Source: a virus | DNA length: 23,649 bases | Strand: one strand, 5' to 3' | IMG/VR virus record: IMGVR_UViG_3300037963_001894 | Location: 1 to 23,649 of that record | Part shown: piece after piece, positions 9,353 to 17,361 of the stretch | Position numbering within the stretch: the first letter of the stretch is position 1 | Layout: each line of letters begins with the position of its first letter | Position numbers and translations under genes: made by a program | The notes under the pieces: model-generated | Seen by the model: only the letters and a program-made list of their open reading frames with translations | Told to the model about the DNA's origin: nothing | The model's database searches: none

Positions 9353-10395
9353 TATTCATCACCAAACCTATAGTAAAAAATGATATCATTGTATCCAATG
9401 TTTAAAGTAGTTGTATGCATTGAAGGTTGTTGTCTTTTATACATTGCTATTTCATATAACTCTCCCATAAATTGGGTATTAGCAGTAGCGGGGTCTTTAC
9501 CAATATAGCAATCTGTTGTTCCAAAACTAAAATCTGAAATTGTAACAGTGGATTCTACTAATAGATTGTTGTTTAAATATAATCTAATTTTACCATTTAC
9601 ATCTAAACAACAGGTAATTTTATACATAGTTTCCAAATATGTGGCCTCTTTAGGCTGAGAATAATATACATCTCTAGTTGATTGAGGTTTGTCCAATGTG
9701 AGTTTACCATCATCTGTATCTACATTAGTTATTTTACCTATTGATGTTCCTGTTTCATCAAATAATTCAGTTCCTACACCCACTTTATTTGTATTGCTTA
9801 CGGTTGTTAAATCTATAATATTTCCACTATCTAATACAGCAGCATCCAATTTTCTTAATGAAGTATCTATACCATCATAAAGAGCAGTAGAATCGTAATA
9901 ACCATATAAAGAATTTCTAGCAGATATTATTGTATCTGTTTCTATTGCAGATTCGCTCCCTACCTTTGCACATAATTTATATTCAGCAGGTTGATTAAAA
10001 TTATTTGGTGTAGTATTTTCCAAATATAACTCAAAACCATCACTATGAAATAGCATCATTTTATGAGAAAATCTAAAATTGGTACTTCCATCTGAAAAAT
10101 ATTGTTCACTCTGATAATTATCTTTACTAGAATTATCTTCGTTTACACTAGGGGGTGTTTTTTCAGAAGTAGTAACACCTGTTGAAGTGCTACCCCTTGA
10201 ACCAAAACCATTTACATCATACGGTGTAATGATTGCTTCAATAGTAAAAGATGAGTTATGCCCCCATACTCCTTGTCTTAAATCAACATGAGTTCCCGTG
10301 CTTGCGTTTTTATCAGCATATTTTAATTGTAAATAACCATCACACATTACAGGAAACACTAATGATTTAGTATCCCCTACAAATACTCCTGGCAT
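9352..10395 (-). CDS. LamG/concanavalin-like lectin-fold tail protein
   Basis: The gene encodes 347 residues from an ATG with GAGGAGTAAAT just upstream. The sequence fits a laminin-G/concanavalin-A jelly roll: an early strand SSFTIEAIITPYD (residues 48-60), HKMMLFHSDGFELYLEN in the middle, and near the end KIRLYLNNNLLVES, DCYIGKDP and FMGELYEIAMYKR. Such domains bind sugars or form adhesion surfaces, so a host-attachment role at the tail tip is likely by inference. A loop near residues 205-235 carries the GTSIGKIT module also seen in the adjacent hub protein. The stop overlaps the hub start (TAGTG), so the two are probably made in fixed proportion. Confidence 0.75.
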   Translation of the reverse strand: MPGVFVGDTKSLVFPVMCDGYLQLKYADKNASTGTHVDLRQGVWGHNSSFTIEAIITPYDVNGFGSRGSTSTGVTTSEKTPPSVNEDNSSKDNYQSEQYFSDGSTNFRFSHKMMLFHSDGFELYLENTTPNNFNQPAEYKLCAKVGSESAIETDTIISARNSLYGYYDSTALYDGIDTSLRKLDAAVLDSGNIIDLTTVSNTNKVGVGTELFDETGTSIGKITNVDTDDGKLTLDKPQSTRDVYYSQPKEATYLETMYKITCCLDVNGKIRLYLNNNLLVESTVTISDFSFGTTDCYIGKDPATANTQFMGELYEIAMYKRQQPSMHTTTLNIGYNDIIFYYRFGDE

Positions 10396-10404
10396 ATTTA
10401 CTCC

Positions 10405-11145
10405 TCAGAATGTTGTGTTGATAAAGTCTGAAACTACTGTTGATGACTGAATGAAAGTCATACTAAATTTAATATTAGGAGTTTCTGCCCCAGCAATATC
10501 TGTTGAGAAATCACTTATGAATCCTCTAACTCCTTCTATTTCATCATTAGTATTTTGTAAATAATCAAACGTTCCTTTTGTTTGACCGTAAGAAAATGAC
10601 TTTACATCATATGTTCTATTAGCAAAATGGAATGGTATAAGAGGTAAGTCCTCTAATGGAGTATCAGCATTAATAACTGAATTTGCTGTAGGTGGGTCTG
10701 AAGCAGAACTTCTATAATCAAAATTATTATCTGCTCTACTAGGAATTAACATAATAAGTTTACTTATGTTTTGGTCTTCATGAACAAAGGAAGAATCTAC
10801 ATAAGAATGAATTAATTGTGCTACTTCATAAGAAGTTAATTTAACTGTTTTGGGTGTTTCGTCTTGTCCGCCTTTGAACTTAGTTACGCTTTGTTCATAT
10901 ATAATTCCATTAATGGTTATTTGTTTTCTTGCTGCTCCTAAGTCCATAACTATGGTAGAAGATTCACCAGCAATAACACCAGAGAATGGAATATCAATGG
11001 GGAAAGCAGATTTTGTTGTGCTTACAGAAATACTTTCGCATAATAAAGATATTCTGTTTGTAGAAATAGTATTAGCATTAGATGGACTTTCAGCAGATGC
11101 TCGTCTACCTAATTCTAACATTACTCTATTTGTTGCTTCTACCAT
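10405..11145 (-). CDS. Distal tail (Dit-like) or baseplate protein candidate
   Basis: The gene encodes 246 residues. Its ATG overlaps the tape measure stop by one base (TAATG). No family is recognised with confidence. Visible features are PIDIPFSGVIAGESSTI followed by MDLGAARKQITINGIIYEQ (about residues 47-85), a pattern of a beta-sandwich that carries internal axis information in distal tail proteins, and a C-terminal strand region with IKFSMTFIQSSTVV. Its position directly after the tape measure gene and before the lectin and hub genes is where distal tail proteins are encoded in long-tailed phages. The functional call therefore rests mainly on gene order. Confidence 0.6.
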   Translation of the reverse strand: MVEATNRVMLELGRRASAESPSNANTISTNRISLLCESISVSTTKSAFPIDIPFSGVIAGESSTIVMDLGAARKQITINGIIYEQSVTKFKGGQDETPKTVKLTSYEVAQLIHSYVDSSFVHEDQNISKLIMLIPSRADNNFDYRSSASDPPTANSVINADTPLEDLPLIPFHFANRTYDVKSFSYGQTKGTFDYLQNTNDEIEGVRGFISDFSTDIAGAETPNIKFSMTFIQSSTVVSDFINTTF

Positions 11146-12602
11146 TAGAACCTAGCCCCCGTTGTTGCAGTTCTATTCATTCTAAGATTGATTTCTCTAG
11201 CAACCTTATTTGCTATGTCCTTTATTTCGGCATCAGAAGCACCCACTCTTCCACTCACATTTACATTAATCACCGTACTTCCTCCCATTCTTCTTGATTG
11301 GTTATTTGTATAAACTCTTGAACCTGCTGGTAAAGAAACTAATTCTGGCCCTCTTTCTCCTACTAAAGTCATTCCTTCATTTACAACTCCTCCAGTAGCC
11401 CTCCCTAAAACAGCATTAGCAAACGCTGCAACAAAAGCAACTATTAAGAATGGTATCCAAGTACCACTCATAAACCAAAGTATTCCTGCTGCTATAAGAG
11501 AACCTATCATAACAATTTGTAAAAAGCCTCTAGCAATTGCTTTAACTGAATTCCAACCATCTAATCCATTTTTATATATATCAGTAATAGCAGTTATCAT
11601 CGGGCCTGCAACTAAAGCAATCAACCCACCAAGAACACCTATTAATAATGCTCCTGCCCCAAATACAATAGTACCAAATAATCCTGCGATAGTGAAACCA
11701 AGCCCTTCTAATATCATTGCTAAATCTCCACCAAATAACCCTCTTACCATTAAACTAATCCCGTCAACTAACCAACCAAGAGATTGCATCATATATCCTA
11801 ATGCTTCGCTTGTTTTGCCCCAAACTACCTTTAAAGCAGGCATTGCATTCTTGAATACTTGAAATAAAACATAAAACACAACAAACCCGAATGCTAAAAA
11901 TTTAAGAGCCGATAATGCAAACTTACCCAAAGCCTGTAAATTTTTAGGTATGCTTTTAATCATATTTGTAATTTGAACCTTTTTCTTTATAAAATACTTT
12001 CTAAGGGTGTCGTCTTCTGCAATACCGAATTTATCATATTGTTCTTGTAACTGCTTTTGAAATTCTCTTCTTTTCTTTATTTGTTCTTTTCTTTTTTGTA
12101 TTGCTGCATGTTGAGGAGATAGTAATGTTCTTATTTCTTTTAATACATATGTCATTTCTTTATCTGTTTCTGGTGCTTTATCCCCAAAAATAGCCTGTTC
12201 ATATAAACCAAAATCCTTTATGCTATTTGCTATTTGCTCGTATTCATAACCAACATCAACAATACCACTTGCTAAATCTTGAAAATAACCTTCTTCAAAT
12301 AATTGGGTTGGCATAGCGCCTTCCATTATTCCTAAACTTTTTAATGCTTTCATATTTTTTATTAATGCTTTAGAAGATTTTTCTTGTGATTTATAATACA
12401 TTTCGGCAACATCGAAAACTGCTCTTATCTTATTCTGTATAGACCAAAATCCTGGAAAAATACCAGAAGATAATCTACTAATTACAGTTAATCCTTTTGA
12501 TTTAGCAAGACCAGTTAATGCTTCTTCTAACCCCGATGCTGTATCTGCAACTGCTTCTGCTGCTTCAGCAATATCATATAATTCTCTTGCGGGGTCTGAC
12601 AT
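11145..12602 (-). CDS. Tape measure protein (short)
   Basis: The product is 485 residues from the ATG at 12602, chosen because GAAGTGAT lies 4 bases before it. A GTG at 12611 overlapping the upstream stop is the alternative and would add three residues. The N-terminal half is helical and charged, with a Lys/Arg/Gln-rich coiled segment near residues 168-190. Hydrophobic stretches follow near residues 227-249, 300-335, 358-378 and 381-399. The C-terminus has the tape-measure signature GGVVNEG, TLVGERGPELVSLPAGSRVY near residues 404-431, then a Gly/Val/Asn-rich end. Tape measure proteins set tail length and enter the host membrane during DNA ejection. At about 0.15 nm per residue this would specify a tail near 70 nm. 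It follows the tail chaperone, as expected. Confidence 0.9.
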   Translation of the reverse strand: MSDPARELYDIAEAAEAVADTASGLEEALTGLAKSKGLTVISRLSSGIFPGFWSIQNKIRAVFDVAEMYYKSQEKSSKALIKNMKALKSLGIMEGAMPTQLFEEGYFQDLASGIVDVGYEYEQIANSIKDFGLYEQAIFGDKAPETDKEMTYVLKEIRTLLSPQHAAIQKRKEQIKKRREFQKQLQEQYDKFGIAEDDTLRKYFIKKKVQITNMIKSIPKNLQALGKFALSALKFLAFGFVVFYVLFQVFKNAMPALKVVWGKTSEALGYMMQSLGWLVDGISLMVRGLFGGDLAMILEGLGFTIAGLFGTIVFGAGALLIGVLGGLIALVAGPMITAITDIYKNGLDGWNSVKAIARGFLQIVMIGSLIAAGILWFMSGTWIPFLIVAFVAAFANAVLGRATGGVVNEGMTLVGERGPELVSLPAGSRVYTNNQSRRMGGSTVINVNVSGRVGASDAEIKDIANKVAREINLRMNRTATTGARF

Positions 12603-12607
12603 AAATA

Positions 12608-13182
12608 TCACTTCAATTGTTTTTGTGCTTTATCCATTTCTTCTTGTTCTATTTCAGTAGCAACTGATTGTATTATTAACATTTTTTTCATTAATGATAC
12701 TGGAGTGTGTAATGCATCTACAGGATTAACATTATATGCTTTGCAATAACTATAAAACATAACATCAGTTATTATATTCATATCATCTACTTTGTTTCCT
12801 TTAAATGCTCTTTTGTAATCTATTCGTTTCCCAATTCATCCCCCATTAAATCCGTAAATGGATTAGGTAGGATTTCTTTCAATTGGCCGCCAACATATGG
12901 AGAGAGTCTTAATAACTCTATTCCAGATAACTGCGGTTCTGTTTTTTCTACAAAGTTTTCAACCATGAATCTATACATTGCATTCATGTCCAAATCCAAA
13001 CTTTGCGTTTGTGCATCTAGTTTCATAACACTAGATAAGGCTTTTTCTACTTCAAGCCAAGTTGGTTCTTTAACCCAAACCTTTAGGTATTCTTCTCTAT
13101 CGGGTGCTACTTTAATGTAATGGCACTCCGTTTCTACTTGTGCAAATAGCACATTCTTATCATTTAATATTGGTTTTTCCAT
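12608..13182 (-). CDS. Tail assembly chaperone, -1 frameshift fusion (G-T type)
   Basis: This is the long form. Residues 1-119 come from the upstream frame, then a -1 slip at GGGAAAC (12826-12832) continues into an open frame for 72 more residues ending at TGA 12610-12608, 191 residues in all. The extension (RIDYKRAFKGNKVDDMNIIT at its start, ending EEMDKAQKQLK) has no strong start codon of its own; an internal ATG at 12781 is the only alternative. In lambda-like tails the short form (G) and fusion (GT) coat the tape measure and recruit tail tube subunits. The extension stops 6 bases before the tape measure ATG, in the normal order. The annotation has a programmed ribosomal slippage, so the listed span is not a single uninterrupted frame. 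Confidence 0.85.
12820..13182 (-). CDS. Tail assembly chaperone, short form (G type)
   Basis: The unshifted product is 120 residues, from an ATG preceded by GTAGGTGGAAAA (ribosome binding site AGGTGG) to TAG at 12822-12820. The sequence is acidic and alpha/beta, with a central EYLKVWVKEPTWLEVEKAL segment and a C-terminus DLMGDELGNE, the usual size for a lambda gpG-like chaperone. Identification rests on its place between tail tube and tape measure genes, its size, and the slippery heptamer just before its stop codon. It is the first gene after the long non-coding gap and may have its own promoter. Confidence 0.82.
   Translation of the reverse strand: MEKPILNDKNVLFAQVETECHYIKVAPDREEYLKVWVKEPTWLEVEKALSSVMKLDAQTQSLDLDMNAMYRFMVENFVEKTEPQLSGIELLRLSPYVGGQLKEILPNPFTDLMGDELGNE
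12826..12832 (-). promoter_or_regulatory. Programmed -1 ribosomal frameshift site GGGAAAC
   Basis: The heptamer is in phase as G GGA AAC (pattern X XXY YYZ) with the zero-frame TAG only one codon downstream (12822-12820). Lambda uses the closely related GGGAAAG at the same place in gene G. The -1 frame is open for a further 72 residues. No obvious strong stimulatory hairpin was seen downstream. Confidence 0.85.
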
Positions 13183-13396
13183 TTTTCCACCTACAATTTA
13201 ATACTAACAAACAAACGATTGTTAGTGGAATGTTATAATAAAAAGCATTTAATCTTTTTTTATGCCCTCCTATGGCGGCCAAAATTTGACCCCATATATG
13301 GGAATAGACCCCCATGTTCGTGAAAACTTCTCAAAAATTTGCCCTCCTGCTCCTGTAAAATGTTTTATAATCTATCTTTAACCGTTTAAGATGGGT
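13183..13396 (-). other. 214-base non-coding gap with GC-rich island
   Basis: This is the only gap over 80 bases in the window. After the tail tube stop comes an imperfect palindrome (13374-13392) and a TTTTT tract on the minus strand near 13336, which could end transcription in an archaeal manner. Positions 13261-13320 are 50% G+C in otherwise AT-rich DNA. This island holds the palindrome CCCATATATGGG (13291-13302), two direct copies of ATGGGG(G)TC on the minus strand, and two copies of AGGAGGGCA (near 13264 and 13343). Short open frames exist at 13315-13160 (51 codons) and at 13334-13260 (TTG start with GGAGGG seven bases upstream, 24 codons). Neither has convincing protein character. Confidence 0.6.
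13203..13244 (-). promoter_or_regulatory. Candidate archaeal promoter with inverted-repeat operator
   Basis: On the minus strand a TTTTTATTATAACA box (13244-13231) resembles an archaeal TATA element with a purine-rich stretch upstream. About 25 bases downstream, where transcription would begin, lies a perfect 8-base inverted repeat ACTAACAA/TTGTTAGT (13203-13210 and 13219-13226) with an 8-base spacer. It could be an operator or a leader hairpin. The next gene is the tail chaperone (ATG at 13182), so this would drive the chaperone-to-fibre group. Confidence 0.4.
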
Positions 13397-15535
13397 TTAC
13401 CCCTGTATAATCCATTTACCAGTATATTGGCAGGTGTCTAAAGTGCGAGCCTGAGCAGTTAGATTTACCTCAAGTGGGCCTTTGTCTGTTGGAAATGGCA
13501 TATCAACAGAAGTTGTAATATAATCATTAAACTTAAACACAATCTTATCATTATCTGATTTAGAAAACTCTATTTCAAGTAACAAATCATTACTAGATGT
13601 ATCTGTTGTTTCTGTTTGTTTTCTTAACTCATCCCAAATTGTTCTATCTGTAATCATTAAGTTAAGTTGTATTTCATATGTTCTTTGTCCTGCAGTATGA
13701 GCAGCAGTAATTGTTCTGTCATAATTTCCTACATATTTATGTGGGGTTAATGTATTTGCTATAGTAATACTACCACTCTTAATTCTAGCAAGAGTTTGCC
13801 CATACATTTTGATTGTACCATCAGAATACATGTATGGTACATTATCATTTACATCTGATGGATAATTGAACAATGAAGTTGTGGTTCTAACTTGTCTCTT
13901 TGGTTTATAGTTATCATTAACATCATGTGCTTTTCTTGCTTGAGCAGATACAGAAGCCTTTACTTCCATTCCTTCTTCAAAGTTTAAAGTTAAAGTATTT
14001 ACTTGACAACCTGTATAAACCTTAGACATTACTTTTTGTTTATCGCTATCTTGGAAATATTCAGCATCTGTGATGTTTCCTTTTTCATTTGTTACTTCTA
14101 AAGCAAAAGAAGGTAAATCACCAGAATTATTTTCTGTAAATGTATAAGCAACTGGGCCTGTAACTTGTTTATAATCTGCTAAACCACCTGCTCCTTTAAC
14201 TGCTGTAAATGTAGCATTTGTAGAACCTGTTGTAATATTAGCAATAGTTGGTGTTCCTGTATAACCACTTCCACCTGCAGTTACTGTTACTGCGTCTATT
14301 TCTCCACCTTCAACTAATTGAGTAACTGTTAATGGGGGTGAACTTGCTTGTGTAACTGCACCAACTGCACCACCATTAGTTGATTCAACAATAATTTCAT
14401 CACCTGAAGCAGTTGCAGTTAATCCTGTTTGTGCGTTAATAACAGCAGCAAGTTTTGTAGCAACTGTTTCTGCTCCATCACCTGTGTTTATTGTACTAAC
14501 TTCAACAACCGTTGCTCCACTTACTCCGTGTGAAGGAACAGATTCACCTGCATTATCTATATCAAACCAAAATACATATTTTATTGTTGTAGAAGCAGCA
14601 GCCTCAATTTTAATCCATTTATCATCATAATTTGCTCCAACTACAGTAACAGTAGTAATTTCATGTTTATCTTTAGTTAAGGTATAACTTGCTGCAGCCC
14701 CGCTACCACTACCACCAGAAAATGATAATGTTTGAGATGCACTAAAAGGAATACCTGCACCATCATCTGTAACTGTAACTGAAACAACTTGATTGCTATC
14801 TGTTACACTAGAAATAAATGGAGGATAAATTTTTGTATCTTCTACACGATAGATTTTACTACCGCTAGATGCAATAGCAAAAGAATTGCCGTTATGTCCT
14901 GAATCAATAGAAGATAAATTGTCTGTTCCTAAACTACCAGCAGTATAACTCATTTTTCCTAATGCGTAATAAAGCCAAGAACCATTATTTAGAGATACAT
15001 CAATAGATGCTTCTCCGATATCTTCTGTTCCATGAAATTGAAAACCAAAGTTTCTTGTTCCACCTAATGCTAAGTTCAATTGTTTTAGTTGTGGTGTAAC
15101 AGTTGGTGCAGTAAATGATTCTACTAATCCTAACCAATTATCTGATAAAAGACATTGTTTTCCATCTATGGCCTGTGCATGAATAGGCGCACCAAATGCT
15201 AAAACTGTTATTTTATATTTATCAGTTGAAACTGTTGATAAAGCCTGTGAAAAGGTAATAGAGTTGGAATCGTTACTTTCAATTAATAATATTTGGTCTT
15301 CATCTGTTTGGTATACATTGCTAGAATTATATTTTTCTAATTTAGCCATACAACCTCTATAAATATTAGTCTCTAAATTAGGACTATTATTTGCCAATTC
15401 AACCGTTCTTTCATTATTTGATGTTGCACATAATTTATGTGTATTATCACCAAAATGCTCAGACAATTTTAAATCCATTTCTGGAATTAAAGTTACTGAC
15501 GCTCCGCTTCCTGTATATATCTCATTACTTACCAT
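13397..15535 (-). CDS. Major tail tube protein with inserted beta domains
   Basis: The gene encodes 712 residues, starting at an ATG preceded by GGTGAAAAATA. The N-terminal part (about 1-230, with FGFQFHGTEDIGEASIDVSL and WLYYALGKMSY) and the C-terminal part (about 470-712, with TLTLNFEEGMEVKASVSAQA and a final barrel ending in EVNLTAQARTLDT) look like the two halves of a tail tube fold. Between them, about residues 237-455, are Gly/Ser/Thr-rich inserted domains. One carries YVFWFDIDNAG, VATKLAAVINAQTG and IIVESTNGGAVGAV. Another carries AVTVTAGGSGYTGTPTI, a motif common in phage virion decorations. The protein is much longer than a plain tube protein (150-250 residues), so it probably shows surface decorations along the tail. 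It lies just upstream of the chaperone pair, as a tube gene should. Confidence 0.78.
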   Translation of the reverse strand: MVSNEIYTGSGASVTLIPEMDLKLSEHFGDNTHKLCATSNNERTVELANNSPNLETNIYRGCMAKLEKYNSSNVYQTDEDQILLIESNDSNSITFSQALSTVSTDKYKITVLAFGAPIHAQAIDGKQCLLSDNWLGLVESFTAPTVTPQLKQLNLALGGTRNFGFQFHGTEDIGEASIDVSLNNGSWLYYALGKMSYTAGSLGTDNLSSIDSGHNGNSFAIASSGSKIYRVEDTKIYPPFISSVTDSNQVVSVTVTDDGAGIPFSASQTLSFSGGSGSGAAASYTLTKDKHEITTVTVVGANYDDKWIKIEAAASTTIKYVFWFDIDNAGESVPSHGVSGATVVEVSTINTGDGAETVATKLAAVINAQTGLTATASGDEIIVESTNGGAVGAVTQASSPPLTVTQLVEGGEIDAVTVTAGGSGYTGTPTIANITTGSTNATFTAVKGAGGLADYKQVTGPVAYTFTENNSGDLPSFALEVTNEKGNITDAEYFQDSDKQKVMSKVYTGCQVNTLTLNFEEGMEVKASVSAQARKAHDVNDNYKPKRQVRTTTSLFNYPSDVNDNVPYMYSDGTIKMYGQTLARIKSGSITIANTLTPHKYVGNYDRTITAAHTAGQRTYEIQLNLMITDRTIWDELRKQTETTDTSSNDLLLEIEFSKSDNDKIVFKFNDYITTSVDMPFPTDKGPLEVNLTAQARTLDTCQYTGKWIIQG

Positions 15536-15556
15536 TATTTTTCACCAACTTACAAA

Positions 15557-16063
15557 CTATGTGGTTCTTCCGAACCTTTTCATGGTAACACCCATTTTAT
15601 AACCTAATAATCGTTTACCTCTGTCATTAGCCTCACTTCTGGATGTAATCTCAATTGTTTCTGCTGAATATGTATTTCCTCCAACAGTTATTTTGGGTCT
15701 TAGCCCGTTCTTCTCTATGATGCTACGCACTATCTGATATAAACTTTGTAGTCTATCCCTTGAATATGTTAGGACAGTCCAATCTTTTTGATGTAAAACT
15801 CGCAAATGCACTGTAAAACTATATTCTTCATTTCTAACTCCCCAATCAATAGTAGGGTGTGTTATACTTGCACTATCCTCATAAACAATAATTATCGCCT
15901 TTTCGTCTGCATCTACCCTTCTTCCTTTTTGTGGTTCTATTGACCTAACATCAATAAAATTGACAGAAGTAGATGCTGGCTTATGCCCATCTAATCCAGC
16001 AGAAAGATTAGAAGTCCAGTTATCTTCTAATAACTTTAAAACAAATGTAACTTCATCTACCAT
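15557..16063 (-). CDS. Tail terminator / tail completion-like protein
   Basis: The product is 168 residues from the ATG at 16063. An in-frame start at 16090 would add nine residues but overlaps the previous gene further. The sequence is alpha/beta: a helix at the start (VTFVLKLLEDNW), then RVDADEKAIIIVYED, a strand SFTVHLRVLHQ, a helix DRLQSLYQIVRSIIE and a C-terminal strand LGYKMGVTMKRFGRT. This matches the layout of lambda gpU/gp10-like terminators that cap the tail tube and join it to the head. Its place between the adaptor and tube genes supports this. The call is structural inference, not a recognised signature. Confidence 0.65.
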   Translation of the reverse strand: MVDEVTFVLKLLEDNWTSNLSAGLDGHKPASTSVNFIDVRSIEPQKGRRVDADEKAIIIVYEDSASITHPTIDWGVRNEEYSFTVHLRVLHQKDWTVLTYSRDRLQSLYQIVRSIIEKNGLRPKITVGGNTYSAETIEITSRSEANDRGKRLLGYKMGVTMKRFGRTT

Positions 16064-16268
16064 ATAACATACCCATTGTTTCTTTAACATTTTTTAATAT
16101 GTCGTTTCCTAAATTTTCTGGTAAATCTTCAATAATAAATTGATAAGTAAGTGCATCTGATGTAGGAATACCTAATGATTCTTCAATTTTTTGCCTCTCT
16201 TCCCATTTTTGTGCTATTTCTCTAAATACAGGAGAGAGCCTTTTGAGTGCTTCTATTTTATCACGCAT
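16053..16268 (-). CDS. Small neck-region protein of unknown function
   Basis: The gene encodes 71 residues from the ATG at 16268, which sits two bases after the adaptor stop. A TTG at 16277 would add three residues. The sequence is helical and charged (RDKIEALKRLSPVFREIAQK, EERQKIEESLG), ending MGMLYGR. No family is recognised. It overlaps the start of the terminator-like gene by 11 bases. Its position suggests a head-closure or neck-assembly part. Confidence 0.6.
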   Translation of the reverse strand: MRDKIEALKRLSPVFREIAQKWEERQKIEESLGIPTSDALTYQFIIEDLPENLGNDILKNVKETMGMLYGR

Positions 16269-16269
16269 A

Positions 16270-17361
16270 TTAATCAATCAAATAAACCAAGTTTTTCTTT
16301 CCGTCTATTATTTCTTTTGCTTCTGCAACTAAAATTTCATGTTTCTTATTAATATCAATATTTCCTGTTTCTGCAATCAGTATAGTATTATCATCTGTTA
16401 AGAGTATTTCTGCAGCAACTAGTTTAGTTGTTGCTTCGTGAATAGCAGCAGGTATTCTTGAACTGCCTCTAATATAAGTTATTCTGACAGAATGTTGAGT
16501 TAAATAAGGATAATTAGTCCTGAAAAATAATTTACCTTCATCTCTTATTGTCCAAAATTCTTCATTTCTTCCGCCTGTTTCGTTATCAACAAAGGAAAAA
16601 GTTTGACTTGTTCCATCAATAGTTTCAACTAAATTACAAATTGTTCCTGCATCAGATGGTAATTTAGAGGAAATATAAACAGATTTTCCATCTTCTGTAG
16701 GACAAGCATAGAAAAAATCAGAAATATTTCCTGAACCTGTTGAAGCAGATGTTGATTTTGCTGATGTTTGTTGTGTAAAATCAGCAGTAGCATCAGGGAA
16801 TCTTTCATTAATCGCAGCACATATTTCTAATACTGTTGTTTTCTGCCCAAATTGGTCATAAAAACCATTAGCAGTGTTTTCTGTTAAAGTAAAAGAAACG
16901 GTAACAGGACTACCAATATCGAATCTTAAAGTATATGCTGCAGTTTGTGCAGTTGTAGGTGGTGTGTAAATACAAGATGCAGAAGCCATATCCACATAAT
17001 TATCTCCTTGCCAGACTTCTAATCTTAAAATTTTTCTAACCTTTTCACTATTCATTTGAATAAAACCAACATAATCCTTATACGGAATCACAGGATATTG
17101 GCTTTGAATAAATGGGTCAAAATTGTGAACTTCTTTTTCAATGATTTCAGGTCTATGTGATACCTTTAAACTGTCATCTATTTTACCTTCCACCCTTTTT
17201 ATAATTTTACCAATTGCTGATAAATCTGGAGTGGTAGAATTAGAAAATGCTCCACATTGCAATAAATCAGATACATCAGTGTGTGTAGTATAATACCCTA
17301 TTCCGTTAGAATAGTTTGCTGCACTTCCTACTACATAATCACTTCTAGATAATTTCCCCAC
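16270..17361 (-). CDS. Head-tail adaptor (connector) with inserted beta domain
   Basis: The gene encodes 363 residues from a GTG at 17361 with GGAGGG about eight bases upstream; it overlaps the previous gene by 17 bases. The outer parts (about 25-125 and 265-363) look like a gp6/gp15-type adaptor: TDVSDLLQCGAF, IGKIIKRVEGKIDDSL (a helix that packs in the ring), FIQMNSEKVRKILRLEVW, then EFWTIRDEGKLFFRTNYPY, VRITYIRG and a C-terminal helix bundle with ATTKLVAAEILL. A domain of about 130 residues is inserted between them, with YTLRFDIG, TTVLEICAAINERFPDATA and GKSVYISSK, similar in pattern to one in the tail tube protein. The adaptor would dock under the portal. The portal itself is outside the window. 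Confidence 0.7.
   Translation of the reverse strand: MGKLSRSDYVVGSAANYSNGIGYYTTHTDVSDLLQCGAFSNSTTPDLSAIGKIIKRVEGKIDDSLKVSHRPEIIEKEVHNFDPFIQSQYPVIPYKDYVGFIQMNSEKVRKILRLEVWQGDNYVDMASASCIYTPPTTAQTAAYTLRFDIGSPVTVSFTLTENTANGFYDQFGQKTTVLEICAAINERFPDATADFTQQTSAKSTSASTGSGNISDFFYACPTEDGKSVYISSKLPSDAGTICNLVETIDGTSQTFSFVDNETGGRNEEFWTIRDEGKLFFRTNYPYLTQHSVRITYIRGSSRIPAAIHEATTKLVAAEILLTDDNTILIAETGNIDINKKHEILVAEAKEIIDGKKNLVYLID

Noticed and set aside
10850-11155. Plus-strand frame of 101 codons
   Set aside because: Fully antisense to the Dit-like gene, without a plausible leader; all supported genes are on the minus strand.
12611-12840. Separate small gene starting at the ATG at 12781
   Set aside because: The frame is already open from the GGGAAAC site just upstream, in the arrangement of the lambda G/GT chaperones, so a frameshift extension explains it better.
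13160-13315. 51-codon minus-strand frame overlapping the chaperone start
   Set aside because: No ribosome binding site and it runs 23 bases into the chaperone gene in another frame. Kept only as part of the gap finding.
16629-16820. 63-codon minus-strand frame within the adaptor gene
   Set aside because: Lies wholly inside the adaptor gene in another frame, with no leader and a low-complexity product.
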